Shown one piece after another: positions 16,951 to 24,601 of a DNA stretch of 64,000 nucleotides. Each line of letters opens with the position of its first letter. Position 1 is the first letter of the stretch. The notes beneath the pieces are model-generated. The model saw only the letters and a list, made by a program, of their open reading frames with translations. It made no database searches and had not been told where the DNA came from. The position numbers and the translations under genes were made by a program. This DNA is from VFJZ01 sp046598415 (lineage in GTDB: Bacteria; Actinomycetota; Thermoleophilia; Gaiellales; F1-60-MAGs149), in the NCBI GenBank assembly GCA_046598415.1, contig JBKJIG010000102.1, positions 1 through 64,000 of the forward strand. The letters run 5' to 3'.

Positions 16951-18347
16951 CGTTCGGGCGGAAGGACTGGGATCAGCACCGAGACCACCGTACCGAACAG
17001 GGGCGACGACACGATCCGGAGACGCCCCTCCTCGCCGTAGAGCGCCGTCAGCCGCTGGTCGACCGAGGCCAGGCCGAGCCCGGCGGCGCCCGATCCGACT
17101 CCCGCCTCGAGCACACGCTCCGCGATCTGCGGCGGGATGCCGCGGCCGTTATCGCGCACCGATACACGGAGCCGGCCGAACCGGACGACGGCGCTGATGG
17201 TGACGCGCAGCGGCCGATCGGTCTTGCCGTGCTTGATCGCGTTCTCGACCAGCGGCTGCACCAGGAACGGCGGCACGCGGGCGGTCATCGCCGCGGGCGC
17301 GATGCGCCGCTCGATCTCGAGCGACTCGCCGAAGCGCGCCTCCTCCAGGGCCAGGTAGGCATCGACGTGGCCGAGCTCGTCGGCGAAGTCGACGAACGCG
17401 CCCGGCCGGCGCAGCGACGAACGGCAGTAGTCGGCGAACGCCAGAACCAGGCGGCGGGCGTCGTCCGGCCGGGTGCGGCAGAAGGCGGCGATGGTGTTGA
17501 GCGCGTTGAAGAGGAAGTGCGGCTCGATCTGCGCTTGCAGTGCCGCCAGCTCGGCGCTCGCCGCGGCGTTGGCGTGCACATCCAGCTCGCCCACCTGCAG
17601 CTCGGTCGACAGCAGATCGGAGAGGCTCTGGGCGATCGCCCGGTCGCGGTCAGACACGTTCAGCGCGCCCTCCGAGAAGAGGATGACCGAGCCGACGACG
17701 CCGGCCCGGGTGGCGAGCGGCGCGACGACGGCCGAGCGCAACGGGCAGTCGCGGCCGTCGCAGCCGTGGCCCCAGCCGACGGGCAGCCGGGCGACGCGGC
17801 GGGCGGCCATCGCGGCCACCGCGCCGGGCGGCGCACCGGTGCCGGCGCCGTGGTGATCGGACGCCAGGCCGGCGTGGGCGAGCACGGTCGAGCGGTCGGT
17901 GACGGCCACCGCGCCGTAGCCGAGGCGCGACTGCGTCACGTGCGCGACCATCAGCGCCGCGGTCTCGGTGAGCCCGCCGCGAAGCGGCATCCGCAACGCC
18001 TCGACGATCTCGAGGATCTTCGCGGCCGGTGCCTGGCCGAGCGGCACGACGGCGCCGAACGCGTGGCGCACGAGGCCGAGCCAGGTGACCAACCCGAGGG
18101 TCGTGACGGCCACGATCGGCACCAGCAGGAAGAGCGACAGACCGAGCTCCTGGACGACCCGCAGCGACACGTAGACGAGCGCCGCCTGCAGCAGTGCCAA
18201 GGTGGCCGCGGCGAGCAGCGAGCCGCGGACGTCGGCCCACCGTCGGCCCACGCGGGCGGCGGCGATGCGCCGGCCCGTGGAAACCCACGTGAAGGTTGCC
18301 TCTCGGCGCCGGTCGTCGCCCGCTCCGCTGCCGGTGGACGCGGACAT
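16947..18347 (-). CDS. LytS-type sensor histidine kinase with GAF domain
   Basis: 466 residues from ATG 18347. Two membrane helices (about 40-62 and 70-95) are followed by a GAF-like domain (about 120-265), the His_kinase segment QAQIEPHFLFNALNTIAAFC with the phosphoaccepting His near residue 290, and a HATPase_c domain (VENAIKHGK, DNGRGIP, GLGLASVDQRL). Classical LytS has five to six helices; here only two are seen, so signal input probably comes through GAF. TACGAT on the minus strand (18361-18356) lies 8 nt before the ATG, a leaderless-type promoter. Coupled to the LytTR regulator. Confidence 0.88.
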   Translation of the reverse strand: MSASTGSGAGDDRRREATFTWVSTGRRIAAARVGRRWADVRGSLLAAATLALLQAALVYVSLRVVQELGLSLFLLVPIVAVTTLGLVTWLGLVRHAFGAVVPLGQAPAAKILEIVEALRMPLRGGLTETAALMVAHVTQSRLGYGAVAVTDRSTVLAHAGLASDHHGAGTGAPPGAVAAMAARRVARLPVGWGHGCDGRDCPLRSAVVAPLATRAGVVGSVILFSEGALNVSDRDRAIAQSLSDLLSTELQVGELDVHANAAASAELAALQAQIEPHFLFNALNTIAAFCRTRPDDARRLVLAFADYCRSSLRRPGAFVDFADELGHVDAYLALEEARFGESLEIERRIAPAAMTARVPPFLVQPLVENAIKHGKTDRPLRVTISAVVRFGRLRVSVRDNGRGIPPQIAERVLEAGVGSGAAGLGLASVDQRLTALYGEEGRLRIVSSPLFGTVVSVLIPVLPPER

Positions 18348-18375
18348 CGACGTCAATCGTACCCGGCGACGGCCA

Positions 18376-18381
18376 TAATCT
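18376..18381 (+). promoter_or_regulatory. -10 element upstream of the VanW-type gene
   Basis: TAATCT, 10 nt before GTG 18392 on the plus strand. It lies in the 44-bp gap shared with the divergent histidine kinase gene, whose own TACGAT box is at 18356-18361 on the other strand. Confidence 0.45.
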
Positions 18382-18391
18382 CGTACCCTGT

Positions 18392-20221
18392 GTGCCGACC
18401 CTCGATCCGGGCCGGCACCTGGTGGCGACGCGCGAGTACACGACCTATGACGGGATTTCCCGTGCAGCGCGGCGGCAAGCACTCCGCCGACGTCGCCGCA
18501 TACGCTTTTCGGCGTTGATGGCGGGAGTCCTCCTGCCCGCGACGCTCGGCGTCCACGCGCTCACCACGAACGGCGATGTCATGTCCGGCACGACGGTCTC
18601 CGGCGTCGATGTCGGCGGCCTGACCCCCACCGAGGCGCGGGCGCGGATCGTCCACGACCTGGGCGACCGCCTGTCCGCACCCGTCATGGTGCGCGTCGGC
18701 GACACGACGGCCGACGTCGTGCCGTCCGAACTCGGCATCCGGCTGGACGCGGCCGCGACGGTCGACCGCGCGTTCGGCGCCGGCCGCGTCGAGGCGCGAC
18801 TGCTGCCGTACCTGTGGTCCGAGAGCGTCGACCCGGTGCTGGTCTACCCGGACAAGCTGACGCTGCCGAAGCGGCTCGCGACACTCCAGCAGAGGCCGCG
18901 CAACGCCAAGCCGGTCGTGCAGGACGACGGCACCGTCGGCGTCGTGCCGGCCGAGGACGGCCTGGTGTACGACGACGCCGCGACACTGCGGGCCATCGCG
19001 CTCGCCGCCCTGCAGCGCGACGGCGCCATCACGGTCACGCCCGTCGTCTCGAAGCCCGACATCCCGACGACGGCGGCCGAGAGCACCGCCGCCGACGCCA
19101 AGCTGCTCCTCGCCAAGACGATCTCGCTGACGTACAAGGGCGACACGATCGGGACGATCACGCCGCAGGAGCTTGCGCCGCTGCTGAAGGTCAAGCGCGT
19201 CGGCACGGCCTTCGCGCTCAGCATCGCGCCGGCCGGGCTGCGCAACGCGCTCGCCAAGGACGCTGCCGACATCTCGCGGCCGGCGGTGAGCGCGCACTGG
19301 AAGATCGCCGGCGCCAAGGCGCGCGTCGTCAAGCACAGGAACGGCCGCGGCATCGACGGCGCGAAGACCGGCGACGCGATGCTGGCGGCGGTGCTGACCG
19401 GCGGCAGCCACACCGCGGCCGTCACGCTCGGGCCCGTGACGCCGTCGCTGACGACGGGCGCCGCCCGCGCGCTCGGCATCCGCGAGAAGATCTCCTCCGT
19501 CACGACCGACCTCGGCGTCTCGTCGGCGAACCGGGTCTACAACGTGAAGCTGATGGCCAAGTTCCTGGACGGACAGGTGATCAAGCCCGGCCAGACCTTC
19601 TCGTTCAACAAGCGCGTGGGTCCGCGCACGCCCGAGCGCGGGTTCAAGGAAGGTCAGGCCATCGTCGGCGGGCTGCTGCTGCCGTCTATCGGCGGCGGTG
19701 TCTGCCAGGTTGCGACCACCGTCTTCGACGCGGCCTTCTACGCGGCGCTGCCGATCAAGTCGCGCGTCAACCACGCCTGGTACATCTCGCACTACGCAAT
19801 GGGCATGGACGCCACCGTGGCCGACGGCGGGCCCGACCTTCTGTTCAAGAACGACTCGAAGTACGGGGTCCTGATCCGCGCCTCGGCCAGCGCCTCGACG
19901 ATGACCGTCACGCTCTACTCGACCGACCGCGGGCTGCGGGTCGAGAAGGTCGCCGGCAAGCCGCACAGCCAGACCACGCCGAAGGCGCGCTACATCCTGG
20001 ACCCGGCCCTGGAGGGCGCCGAGAAGTCGCAGCGCACGGCCGGGCAGGGCGGCTTCTCGATCTCGGTCGATCGCATCATCCGCAAGAACGGCAAGGTCAT
20101 CGCCCGCAGCACGTTCGTGTCGAACTACATCGCCGAGTCGCAGCTGTTCGTGGTCGGCCGCCAATTCGTGCCGGCGGACGGCGCGGCGGTCGAGACCGCG
20201 CCGCCCGAGTTCACGTTCTAA
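18392..20221 (+). CDS. VanW-family protein with YoaR-like putative peptidoglycan-binding domains
   Basis: 609 residues from GTG 18392 (GTG 18422 is an alternative). A basic cytoplasmic N-terminus (RRQALRRRRRIRFS) precedes one membrane anchor (ALMAGVLLPATLGVHALT). Two PG_binding_4-like repeats begin at about 65 (GTTVSGVDVGGLTPTEARAR) and near 230. The VanW domain sits at about 390-520 (KPGQTFSFNKRVGPRTPERGF, SIGGGVCQVATTVFDAAFYA, RVNHAWYISHYAMGMDATVADGG). The biochemical activity of VanW is unknown. It is likely a membrane-anchored cell-wall protein. It is convergent with a LacI-type gene, with an 11-bp overlap. Confidence 0.85.
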   Translation: MPTLDPGRHLVATREYTTYDGISRAARRQALRRRRRIRFSALMAGVLLPATLGVHALTTNGDVMSGTTVSGVDVGGLTPTEARARIVHDLGDRLSAPVMVRVGDTTADVVPSELGIRLDAAATVDRAFGAGRVEARLLPYLWSESVDPVLVYPDKLTLPKRLATLQQRPRNAKPVVQDDGTVGVVPAEDGLVYDDAATLRAIALAALQRDGAITVTPVVSKPDIPTTAAESTAADAKLLLAKTISLTYKGDTIGTITPQELAPLLKVKRVGTAFALSIAPAGLRNALAKDAADISRPAVSAHWKIAGAKARVVKHRNGRGIDGAKTGDAMLAAVLTGGSHTAAVTLGPVTPSLTTGAARALGIREKISSVTTDLGVSSANRVYNVKLMAKFLDGQVIKPGQTFSFNKRVGPRTPERGFKEGQAIVGGLLLPSIGGGVCQVATTVFDAAFYAALPIKSRVNHAWYISHYAMGMDATVADGGPDLLFKNDSKYGVLIRASASASTMTVTLYSTDRGLRVEKVAGKPHSQTTPKARYILDPALEGAEKSQRTAGQGGFSISVDRIIRKNGKVIARSTFVSNYIAESQLFVVGRQFVPADGAAVETAPPEFTF

Positions 20222-21224
20222 GGTTTGGAGGCCCCGTCGAGGCGCGCGGGCGGAGCGTCGGCTCCACCAGCCGGTGACGGTCGCCGACCGTGCCGCCGAG
20301 CGCGGCGATGAGGAAGCCGGTCGCCGAGCGCGCGACGGACTCCGCACCCCAGTCGGTGGTCGTCAGCGGCGGCTGCAGCAGGCGTGAGATCGGGTGGTCG
20401 TCGAACCCGGCGACCGACACGTCCTGCGGGATCCGCAGCCCGAGCTCGGCGCACGCCACGTAGACGCCGTAGGCGATCGAGTCGGAGAGGCAGAACAGCG
20501 CGCTGGGCCGGTTCGGGCTCGACAGCAGCTCGACGGCGAGCGGCCGCGAGCCGTTCAGCGAGTAAGCACACGGCACGATCTCGCACTCGATGCCGAGCGC
20601 GCGCGTGGCCCGCTCGACGGCGCGCTCGGCGCGTCGTCCCGGCGAGGTCTCGGCCGCCCACGACAGCACCGCGACCCGGCGGTGGCCGAGCTCGTGCAAG
20701 TGCCGGAGCGTGTCCTCGACGCCGCGGTCGTTGTCGAACACGACCTCGCCGACCGTGGGCACGCCTGGCAGCGCGTCGCCGATGGTGACGACGGGCACGC
20801 GCTCGGCGATGGCGGCCCAGTCGCCGCTGGGCGGGCCGATCGGCGACACGATGATGCCGTCGACGCGCTGGTCGACCAGGCGCCGGGCCAGCTCCAGCTC
20901 GAGGCCGGGCGTGCCGTCGGCGTCGGCCACCAGGGTGTGGCGATCGGCGGCGCGCAGCTCGCGCTGCACCGCGCGCGACAGCTCCTGCGTGAAGAAGTCG
21001 GAGAGACTGCCGACCAGCAGGGCAACCATGCCGGTCGAGCCGCCGCGCAGCGCGCGGGCGATCGGATCAGCCTCGTAGCCCATCTCGGCGGCGGCCTCCT
21101 GGACGCGCACCTGCGTCTCGGCCGACACCTGGATGCCGCGCAGCGCATAGGAGACCGCAGCCGGCGACAGACCCGTCTTCTCGGCGAGCTGGCGGATCGT
21201 TGCTCGCTTGGGGCGCGGCGGCAC
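20211..21224 (-). CDS. LacI-family transcriptional regulator
   Basis: 337 residues. The N-terminal HTH is TIRQLAEKTGLSPAAVSYALRG with hinge PIARALRGGSTG, then the effector domain (MVALLVGSLSDFFTQELSR, VDGIIVSPIG, HRRVAVLSW, PQDVSVAGFDDHPISRLLQPPLTT). Effector unknown. It is divergent from the cysteine-dioxygenase-like gene, and a LacI-type operator (21299-21310) lies in the gap between them, which makes that gene its probable target. Confidence 0.87.
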   Translation of the reverse strand: MPPRPKRATIRQLAEKTGLSPAAVSYALRGIQVSAETQVRVQEAAAEMGYEADPIARALRGGSTGMVALLVGSLSDFFTQELSRAVQRELRAADRHTLVADADGTPGLELELARRLVDQRVDGIIVSPIGPPSGDWAAIAERVPVVTIGDALPGVPTVGEVVFDNDRGVEDTLRHLHELGHRRVAVLSWAAETSPGRRAERAVERATRALGIECEIVPCAYSLNGSRPLAVELLSSPNRPSALFCLSDSIAYGVYVACAELGLRIPQDVSVAGFDDHPISRLLQPPLTTTDWGAESVARSATGFLIAALGGTVGDRHRLVEPTLRPRASTGPPNLRT

Positions 21225-21268
21225 GGCTCCTGCAGGGTAGTCCGGCCTTCAGTCCCGCGCCGGGGGAA

Positions 21269-21297
21269 TTGACAACGGACGGTGAACAGCGTTGAAT
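21269..21297 (+). promoter_or_regulatory. Promoter of the cysteine-dioxygenase-like gene
   Basis: TTGACA (21269-21274), 17 bp, TTGAAT (21292-21297). The candidate LacI operator starts two bases after the -10 element, a position suited to blocking initiation. Confidence 0.6.
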
Positions 21298-21298
21298 G

Positions 21299-21310
21299 TG
21301 AATCGGTTCA
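21299..21310. promoter_or_regulatory. Candidate LacI-type operator
   Basis: TGAATCGGTTCA matches its own reverse complement at 10 of 12 positions and has the central CG typical of LacI-family sites. An adjacent partial copy, GTGAATCGTTAC, follows directly at 21311-21322. It lies between the LacI gene (20211-21224) and its divergent neighbour. Confidence 0.6.
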
Positions 21311-21334
21311 GTGAATCGTTACAGGAGCGCTGCC

Positions 21335-21796
21335 GTGACCGAGACAGAGCTGCACGGACTCGTCTGCCGCCTCGCCGAGGAGGGTGCCTGGCGCGCGCTC
21401 GTCCACGAGGATCCGGCGAACCGCCGGTTCGAGCAGCTCCTGCGTGACGACGACGTCGACGTGTGGGTGCTGTCGTGGATGCAGTTCCACGACACTGGCT
21501 ACCACGATCATGATGCGTCGTGCGGTGCTGTCGCGGTGGTTGAGGGCGAGGTCGTCGAGGAGCGCCTGACGATCGGCGGCGCGCCGCTGCGCCGGACCCA
21601 CCGGAAGGGCGAGACGTTCTCGTTCGACCCGTCACTCGTGCACCGGATGCACAACGAGACGCCGCGGCTGTGCGTGTCGATCCACGCCTACTCGCCGCCG
21701 CTCACGCGCCTCGGCGCGTACGTGATCGAGGAGGACGGCACCCTGCGCCGTCTGACGCAGACGGGCGACTCCGAGCTCGCCCCCCTCACCGCCTGA
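21335..21796 (+). CDS. Cysteine dioxygenase-like cupin (thiol dioxygenase)
   Basis: 153 residues from GTG 21335, chosen because AGGAG at 21323-21327 is correctly spaced; a GTG at 21311 would lie inside the operator. The cupin motif HDTGYHDHDASCGAVAVVEGEVVEE holds the iron-binding His pair, and the second motif SFDPSLVHRMHN the third His. Family members oxidise cysteine to cysteine sulfinate or act on other thiols such as 3-mercaptopropionate; the substrate is not decided here. Apparent control by the divergent LacI-type regulator suggests response to a small molecule rather than constitutive sulfur metabolism. Confidence 0.8.
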   Translation: MTETELHGLVCRLAEEGAWRALVHEDPANRRFEQLLRDDDVDVWVLSWMQFHDTGYHDHDASCGAVAVVEGEVVEERLTIGGAPLRRTHRKGETFSFDPSLVHRMHNETPRLCVSIHAYSPPLTRLGAYVIEEDGTLRRLTQTGDSELAPLTA

Positions 21797-22080
21797 CCCT
21801 ACCCGCTCCTCCGTGCCCGCCACGTGCCGGACCGTGCCGCCGGCCGTACGGTCCGCGCCATGTCGCCCGATCCGTGCGCCTTCGGCGCGGAACCGTTCTG
21901 GGGTCAGACCCCAGGACGCCCCGTTTCGGGGTCAGGCCCCGCGCATGGAAGGCGCACGGAAGCTCGCCGAAGGCGCGCGGCTACGGGCTCGGTGAGAGCC
22001 GGGCCTCGAGAACGGCAGCGCGTTCGGTGACGGCGGTCACGACGCCCCGGCGATGAACGTCACGTCTGCTGCCAGACGCC
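21797..22080. other. Intergenic region downstream of the thiol dioxygenase
   Basis: 284 bp without a gene. It contains a stem GGACCGT/ACGGTCC (21829-21835 with 21848-21854) that may be a transcription-end hairpin without U-tract, and then repeat copy B. Nothing else recognisable follows before the polX stop at 22081. Confidence 0.5.
21861..21960. repeat. Dispersed nested-palindrome repeat, copy B
   Basis: Second copy of the repeat at 370-469. The element proper is 21871-21960, bounded by a perfect 13-bp inverted repeat, TCCGTGCGCCTTC at 21871-21883 and GAAGGCGCACGGA at 21948-21960. Inside lie GGGGTCAGACCCC (21900-21912) and GGGGTCAGGCCCC (21928-21940). The symmetrical layout predicts a hairpin nearly 90 nt long. 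Confidence 0.8.
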
Positions 22081-23808
22081 TTACGGCTTGAGGCGCTTGC
22101 GGAAATCTGCGTAGGAGAGCGTGTTCAGGATGGTGGCCGGCGTCGCCCACGCGCGCCGAGCCGTGGCGACGCCGTAGCGCATGAAGTCGAGCGTCGACAT
22201 GCGATGCGCGTCGGTCGAGACGACGATGCCGACGCCCGCCTCGATCGCCAGGCGAGCAGCCGGCGGCGCCAGGTCGAGACGGCGCGGGTTGGCGTTGATC
22301 TCGAGGAACGTGCCGTGCTCGAGACATGCGGCGATCACGGCCTCGAGGTCGAAGTCGTACGGCTCGCGCGTCCCGAGCTGCCGACCCGACGGATGACCGA
22401 TCACGTCGACGTGCGGGCTCGCCGCCGCCGCCACCAGACGCGCCGTCATGCGGTCGCGGTCGAGGCGTTGGCTCTGATGCACCGACGCAACCACCCAGTC
22501 GAGCGACTCGAGCACGTCGTCGGGATAGCAGAGCGTCGCGTCGCTCATCACGTCGACCTCGACGCCCGCCAGCAGGTGGAAGCCCTTCGGCAACGTGGCG
22601 GCGTGCTCGCGGATGCGCTCCGCGTGCGCCAGGCACTCCGCCGGCTCGAGCCCGATGCCCATGCCGACACCGTGCGAGTGGTCGGTGATCGCCAGGTACT
22701 CGTAGCCGCGCTCCATCGCCGCAGCGGCCATCTCGGCGATCGAATCGTGCCCGTCCGACGCCGTCGTGTGCGCGTGCAGGTCGCCGCGGATGTCGCCCAG
22801 CTCGACAAGGCGCGGGAACGCACCCTGGCGAGCCAGCTCCAGCTCGCCGGTGTTCTCGCGCGCCTCCGGCGGTATCTGCGAGTAGCCGAGGAACGTGTAC
22901 ACGTCGGCCTCGTCGGCCATGCGATGCACGGTGCCGCTCTCGATCTCGGTGATGCCCCACTCCGAGATCGACAGACCGCGGGACGCCGCCTCCTCGCGCA
23001 TCGCGACGTTGTGGGCCTTCGAGCCCGTGAAGTGCTGCAGCAGGTTGCCGTACGACGCCGGTGGCACGACGCGGAGGTCGACGGCGATGCCATCGTGCGT
23101 GACGATCGACGCCTTGGTGTCCCCGCGCGCGGTCACCTCGGCCACCGCGGGAAGGCCGGCGAACGCCTCGAGCAGCACCGGCGGCGCGTCGGAGGCCGCG
23201 ATCAGGTCGATGTCACCGACGGTCTCGCGGCGCCGCCGCAGCGACCCCGCCTCGCTCGCCGCCACGCAGTCGGGCAGCTCGCGCAGACCGGCGAGCAGCT
23301 CCTCCGCCCGGCCCAGGGCACGGTCGAGCAGGATGGCGCCCTTGCGGGCTCCACCACCGGCGGCGATGGCTGCGAGGATCTTCTCCTCGGCCTTCGCGCC
23401 CAGGCCCGCCACGTCGCGGACGCGCTCGGTCTCGCAGGCGACGCGCAGCTCCTCGATGGTCGTGACAGCGAGCGCGTCGAACAGCTTGCGGGTCGTCTTC
23501 GCACCGACGCCGGGCAGTCGCATGATGTCGACGAGGCCGGCCGGGTACTTCGCCTCCAGCTTGACGAGTGCGTTCAGCGAGCCGGTCTCGCGCAGCTCGG
23601 TGACCTTGGCGGCGATCGTGTCGCCGACGTCGGGCAGCTCGGTCAGGCGGCCCTCCTCGGAGAGTCGCATCGCCGACTCGCCCGTCTGCCGGATGCGCGC
23701 GGCGGCCTTGCGGTACGCGAGCACGCGGTAGATGACGGCGCCGTCCAGCTCGTACAGGTCGCCGAGGAGATCGATGAGGTCGGCGAGATCGGCATTGCGG
23801 AGCGCCAC
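22081..23808 (-). CDS. polX: Bacterial family X DNA polymerase with PHP domain
   Basis: 575 residues from GTG 23808. The N-terminal 8-kDa and fingers regions have HhH motifs (LPDVGDTIAAKV, LPGVGAKTTRKLF, VAGLGAKAEEKIL). The palm has GSLRRRRETVGDIDLI with the two metal-binding Asp, and VDLRVV supplies the third. The C-terminal PHP domain keeps HAHTTASDGHD, ITDHSHG, VEVDVM, VVASVH, IGHPSGR and STDAHRMSTLDF, so 3'-exonuclease or AP-endonuclease activity is expected. It acts in base-excision or gap-filling repair. Transcription probably starts from the shared promoter at 23816-23822, only 19 bp from the divergent gene. Confidence 0.9.
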   Translation of the reverse strand: MALRNADLADLIDLLGDLYELDGAVIYRVLAYRKAAARIRQTGESAMRLSEEGRLTELPDVGDTIAAKVTELRETGSLNALVKLEAKYPAGLVDIMRLPGVGAKTTRKLFDALAVTTIEELRVACETERVRDVAGLGAKAEEKILAAIAAGGGARKGAILLDRALGRAEELLAGLRELPDCVAASEAGSLRRRRETVGDIDLIAASDAPPVLLEAFAGLPAVAEVTARGDTKASIVTHDGIAVDLRVVPPASYGNLLQHFTGSKAHNVAMREEAASRGLSISEWGITEIESGTVHRMADEADVYTFLGYSQIPPEARENTGELELARQGAFPRLVELGDIRGDLHAHTTASDGHDSIAEMAAAAMERGYEYLAITDHSHGVGMGIGLEPAECLAHAERIREHAATLPKGFHLLAGVEVDVMSDATLCYPDDVLESLDWVVASVHQSQRLDRDRMTARLVAAAASPHVDVIGHPSGRQLGTREPYDFDLEAVIAACLEHGTFLEINANPRRLDLAPPAARLAIEAGVGIVVSTDAHRMSTLDFMRYGVATARRAWATPATILNTLSYADFRKRLKP

Positions 23809-23815
23809 GATCGAC

Positions 23816-23822
23816 AATGATA
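23816..23822. promoter_or_regulatory. Symmetric bidirectional -10 element (polX / glycosyltransferase)
   Basis: The 19-bp gap between divergent GTG starts 23808 and 23828 contains AATGATA. On the minus strand it gives TATCAT (23822-23817), 8 nt before the polX GTG. On the plus strand it gives AATGAT (23816-23821), 6 nt before the other GTG. Both transcripts would be essentially leaderless. Confidence 0.5.
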
Positions 23823-23827
23823 GGGGC

Positions 23828-24568
23828 GTGGCGGGCGCCGTCCTCTGTCTCCCGACGTATGACGAACGGGAGAATCTTGCGCGGATGGTCGACGCGCTCG
23901 AGACCGTGCGGGCTGCCGAGCCCGATCTCGACGTGCTGGTGATCGACGACGGGTCCCCCGACGGCACGGGCGAGATCGCCGACCAGCTCGCCGCCACACG
24001 GCCGTGGCTGCACGTGCTGCACCGCCAGGCGAAGGAGGGGCTCGGCCGCGCCTACCTGGACGGGTTCCGCTGGGCGCTGCAGCGCGGCTACGAGCAGATC
24101 CTCGAGATGGACTGCGACTTCTCGCACGACCCGGCGCGCGTGCCCGCGCTGCGCGACGCGGTGCGCGGCGGCGCCGACCTCGCACTCGGGTCGCGCTACA
24201 TCCCGGGCGGCGGCGTGTCCGACTGGGGCCTCGCGCGGCGCATCATCTCGCGCGGCGGCTGCCTGTACGCGCGCCTGCTGCTCGCGGTGCCGGTGCACGA
24301 CCTGACAGGCGGGTTCAAATGCTTCGACCGGCGCGTGCTCGAGGCGATCGCCCTCGACGACGTGAGCGCCGAGGGGTACGCCTTCCAGATCGAGATGACG
24401 TACCGCGCACACCTGCTCGGCTGCAAGATCGTGGAGGTGCCGATCGTGTTCAGCGACCGGGTCGCGGGCGGCTCGAAGATGTCCCGCCGCATCGTCGCCG
24501 AGGCGGCGTGGCGCGTCCCGCAGCTGCGATTTCGTGCGCTCCGCGGGACCATTCCGCGGAATCCATAA
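23828..24568 (+). CDS. Polyprenol monophosphomannose synthase-type glycosyltransferase (GT2)
   Basis: 246 residues from GTG 23828. It is a GT2 enzyme of the dolichol-phosphate mannosyltransferase type: LCLPTYDERENLARMV at the N-terminus, VLVIDDGSPDGTGEIAD, the DxD-like EMDCDFSHDPARVP, and DLTGGFKCFDRRVLEAI. There is no C-terminal membrane domain, so it resembles the catalytic domain of actinobacterial Ppm1. It would transfer mannose (or another sugar) from GDP-sugar to a polyprenyl phosphate for glycan or protein mannosylation outside the membrane. It is followed by an L,D-transpeptidase. Confidence 0.87.
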   Translation: MAGAVLCLPTYDERENLARMVDALETVRAAEPDLDVLVIDDGSPDGTGEIADQLAATRPWLHVLHRQAKEGLGRAYLDGFRWALQRGYEQILEMDCDFSHDPARVPALRDAVRGGADLALGSRYIPGGGVSDWGLARRIISRGGCLYARLLLAVPVHDLTGGFKCFDRRVLEAIALDDVSAEGYAFQIEMTYRAHLLGCKIVEVPIVFSDRVAGGSKMSRRIVAEAAWRVPQLRFRALRGTIPRNP

Positions 24569-24601
24569 GGAAAAACTCCTTGCGCACGGTATCTTGTGTC
24601 G

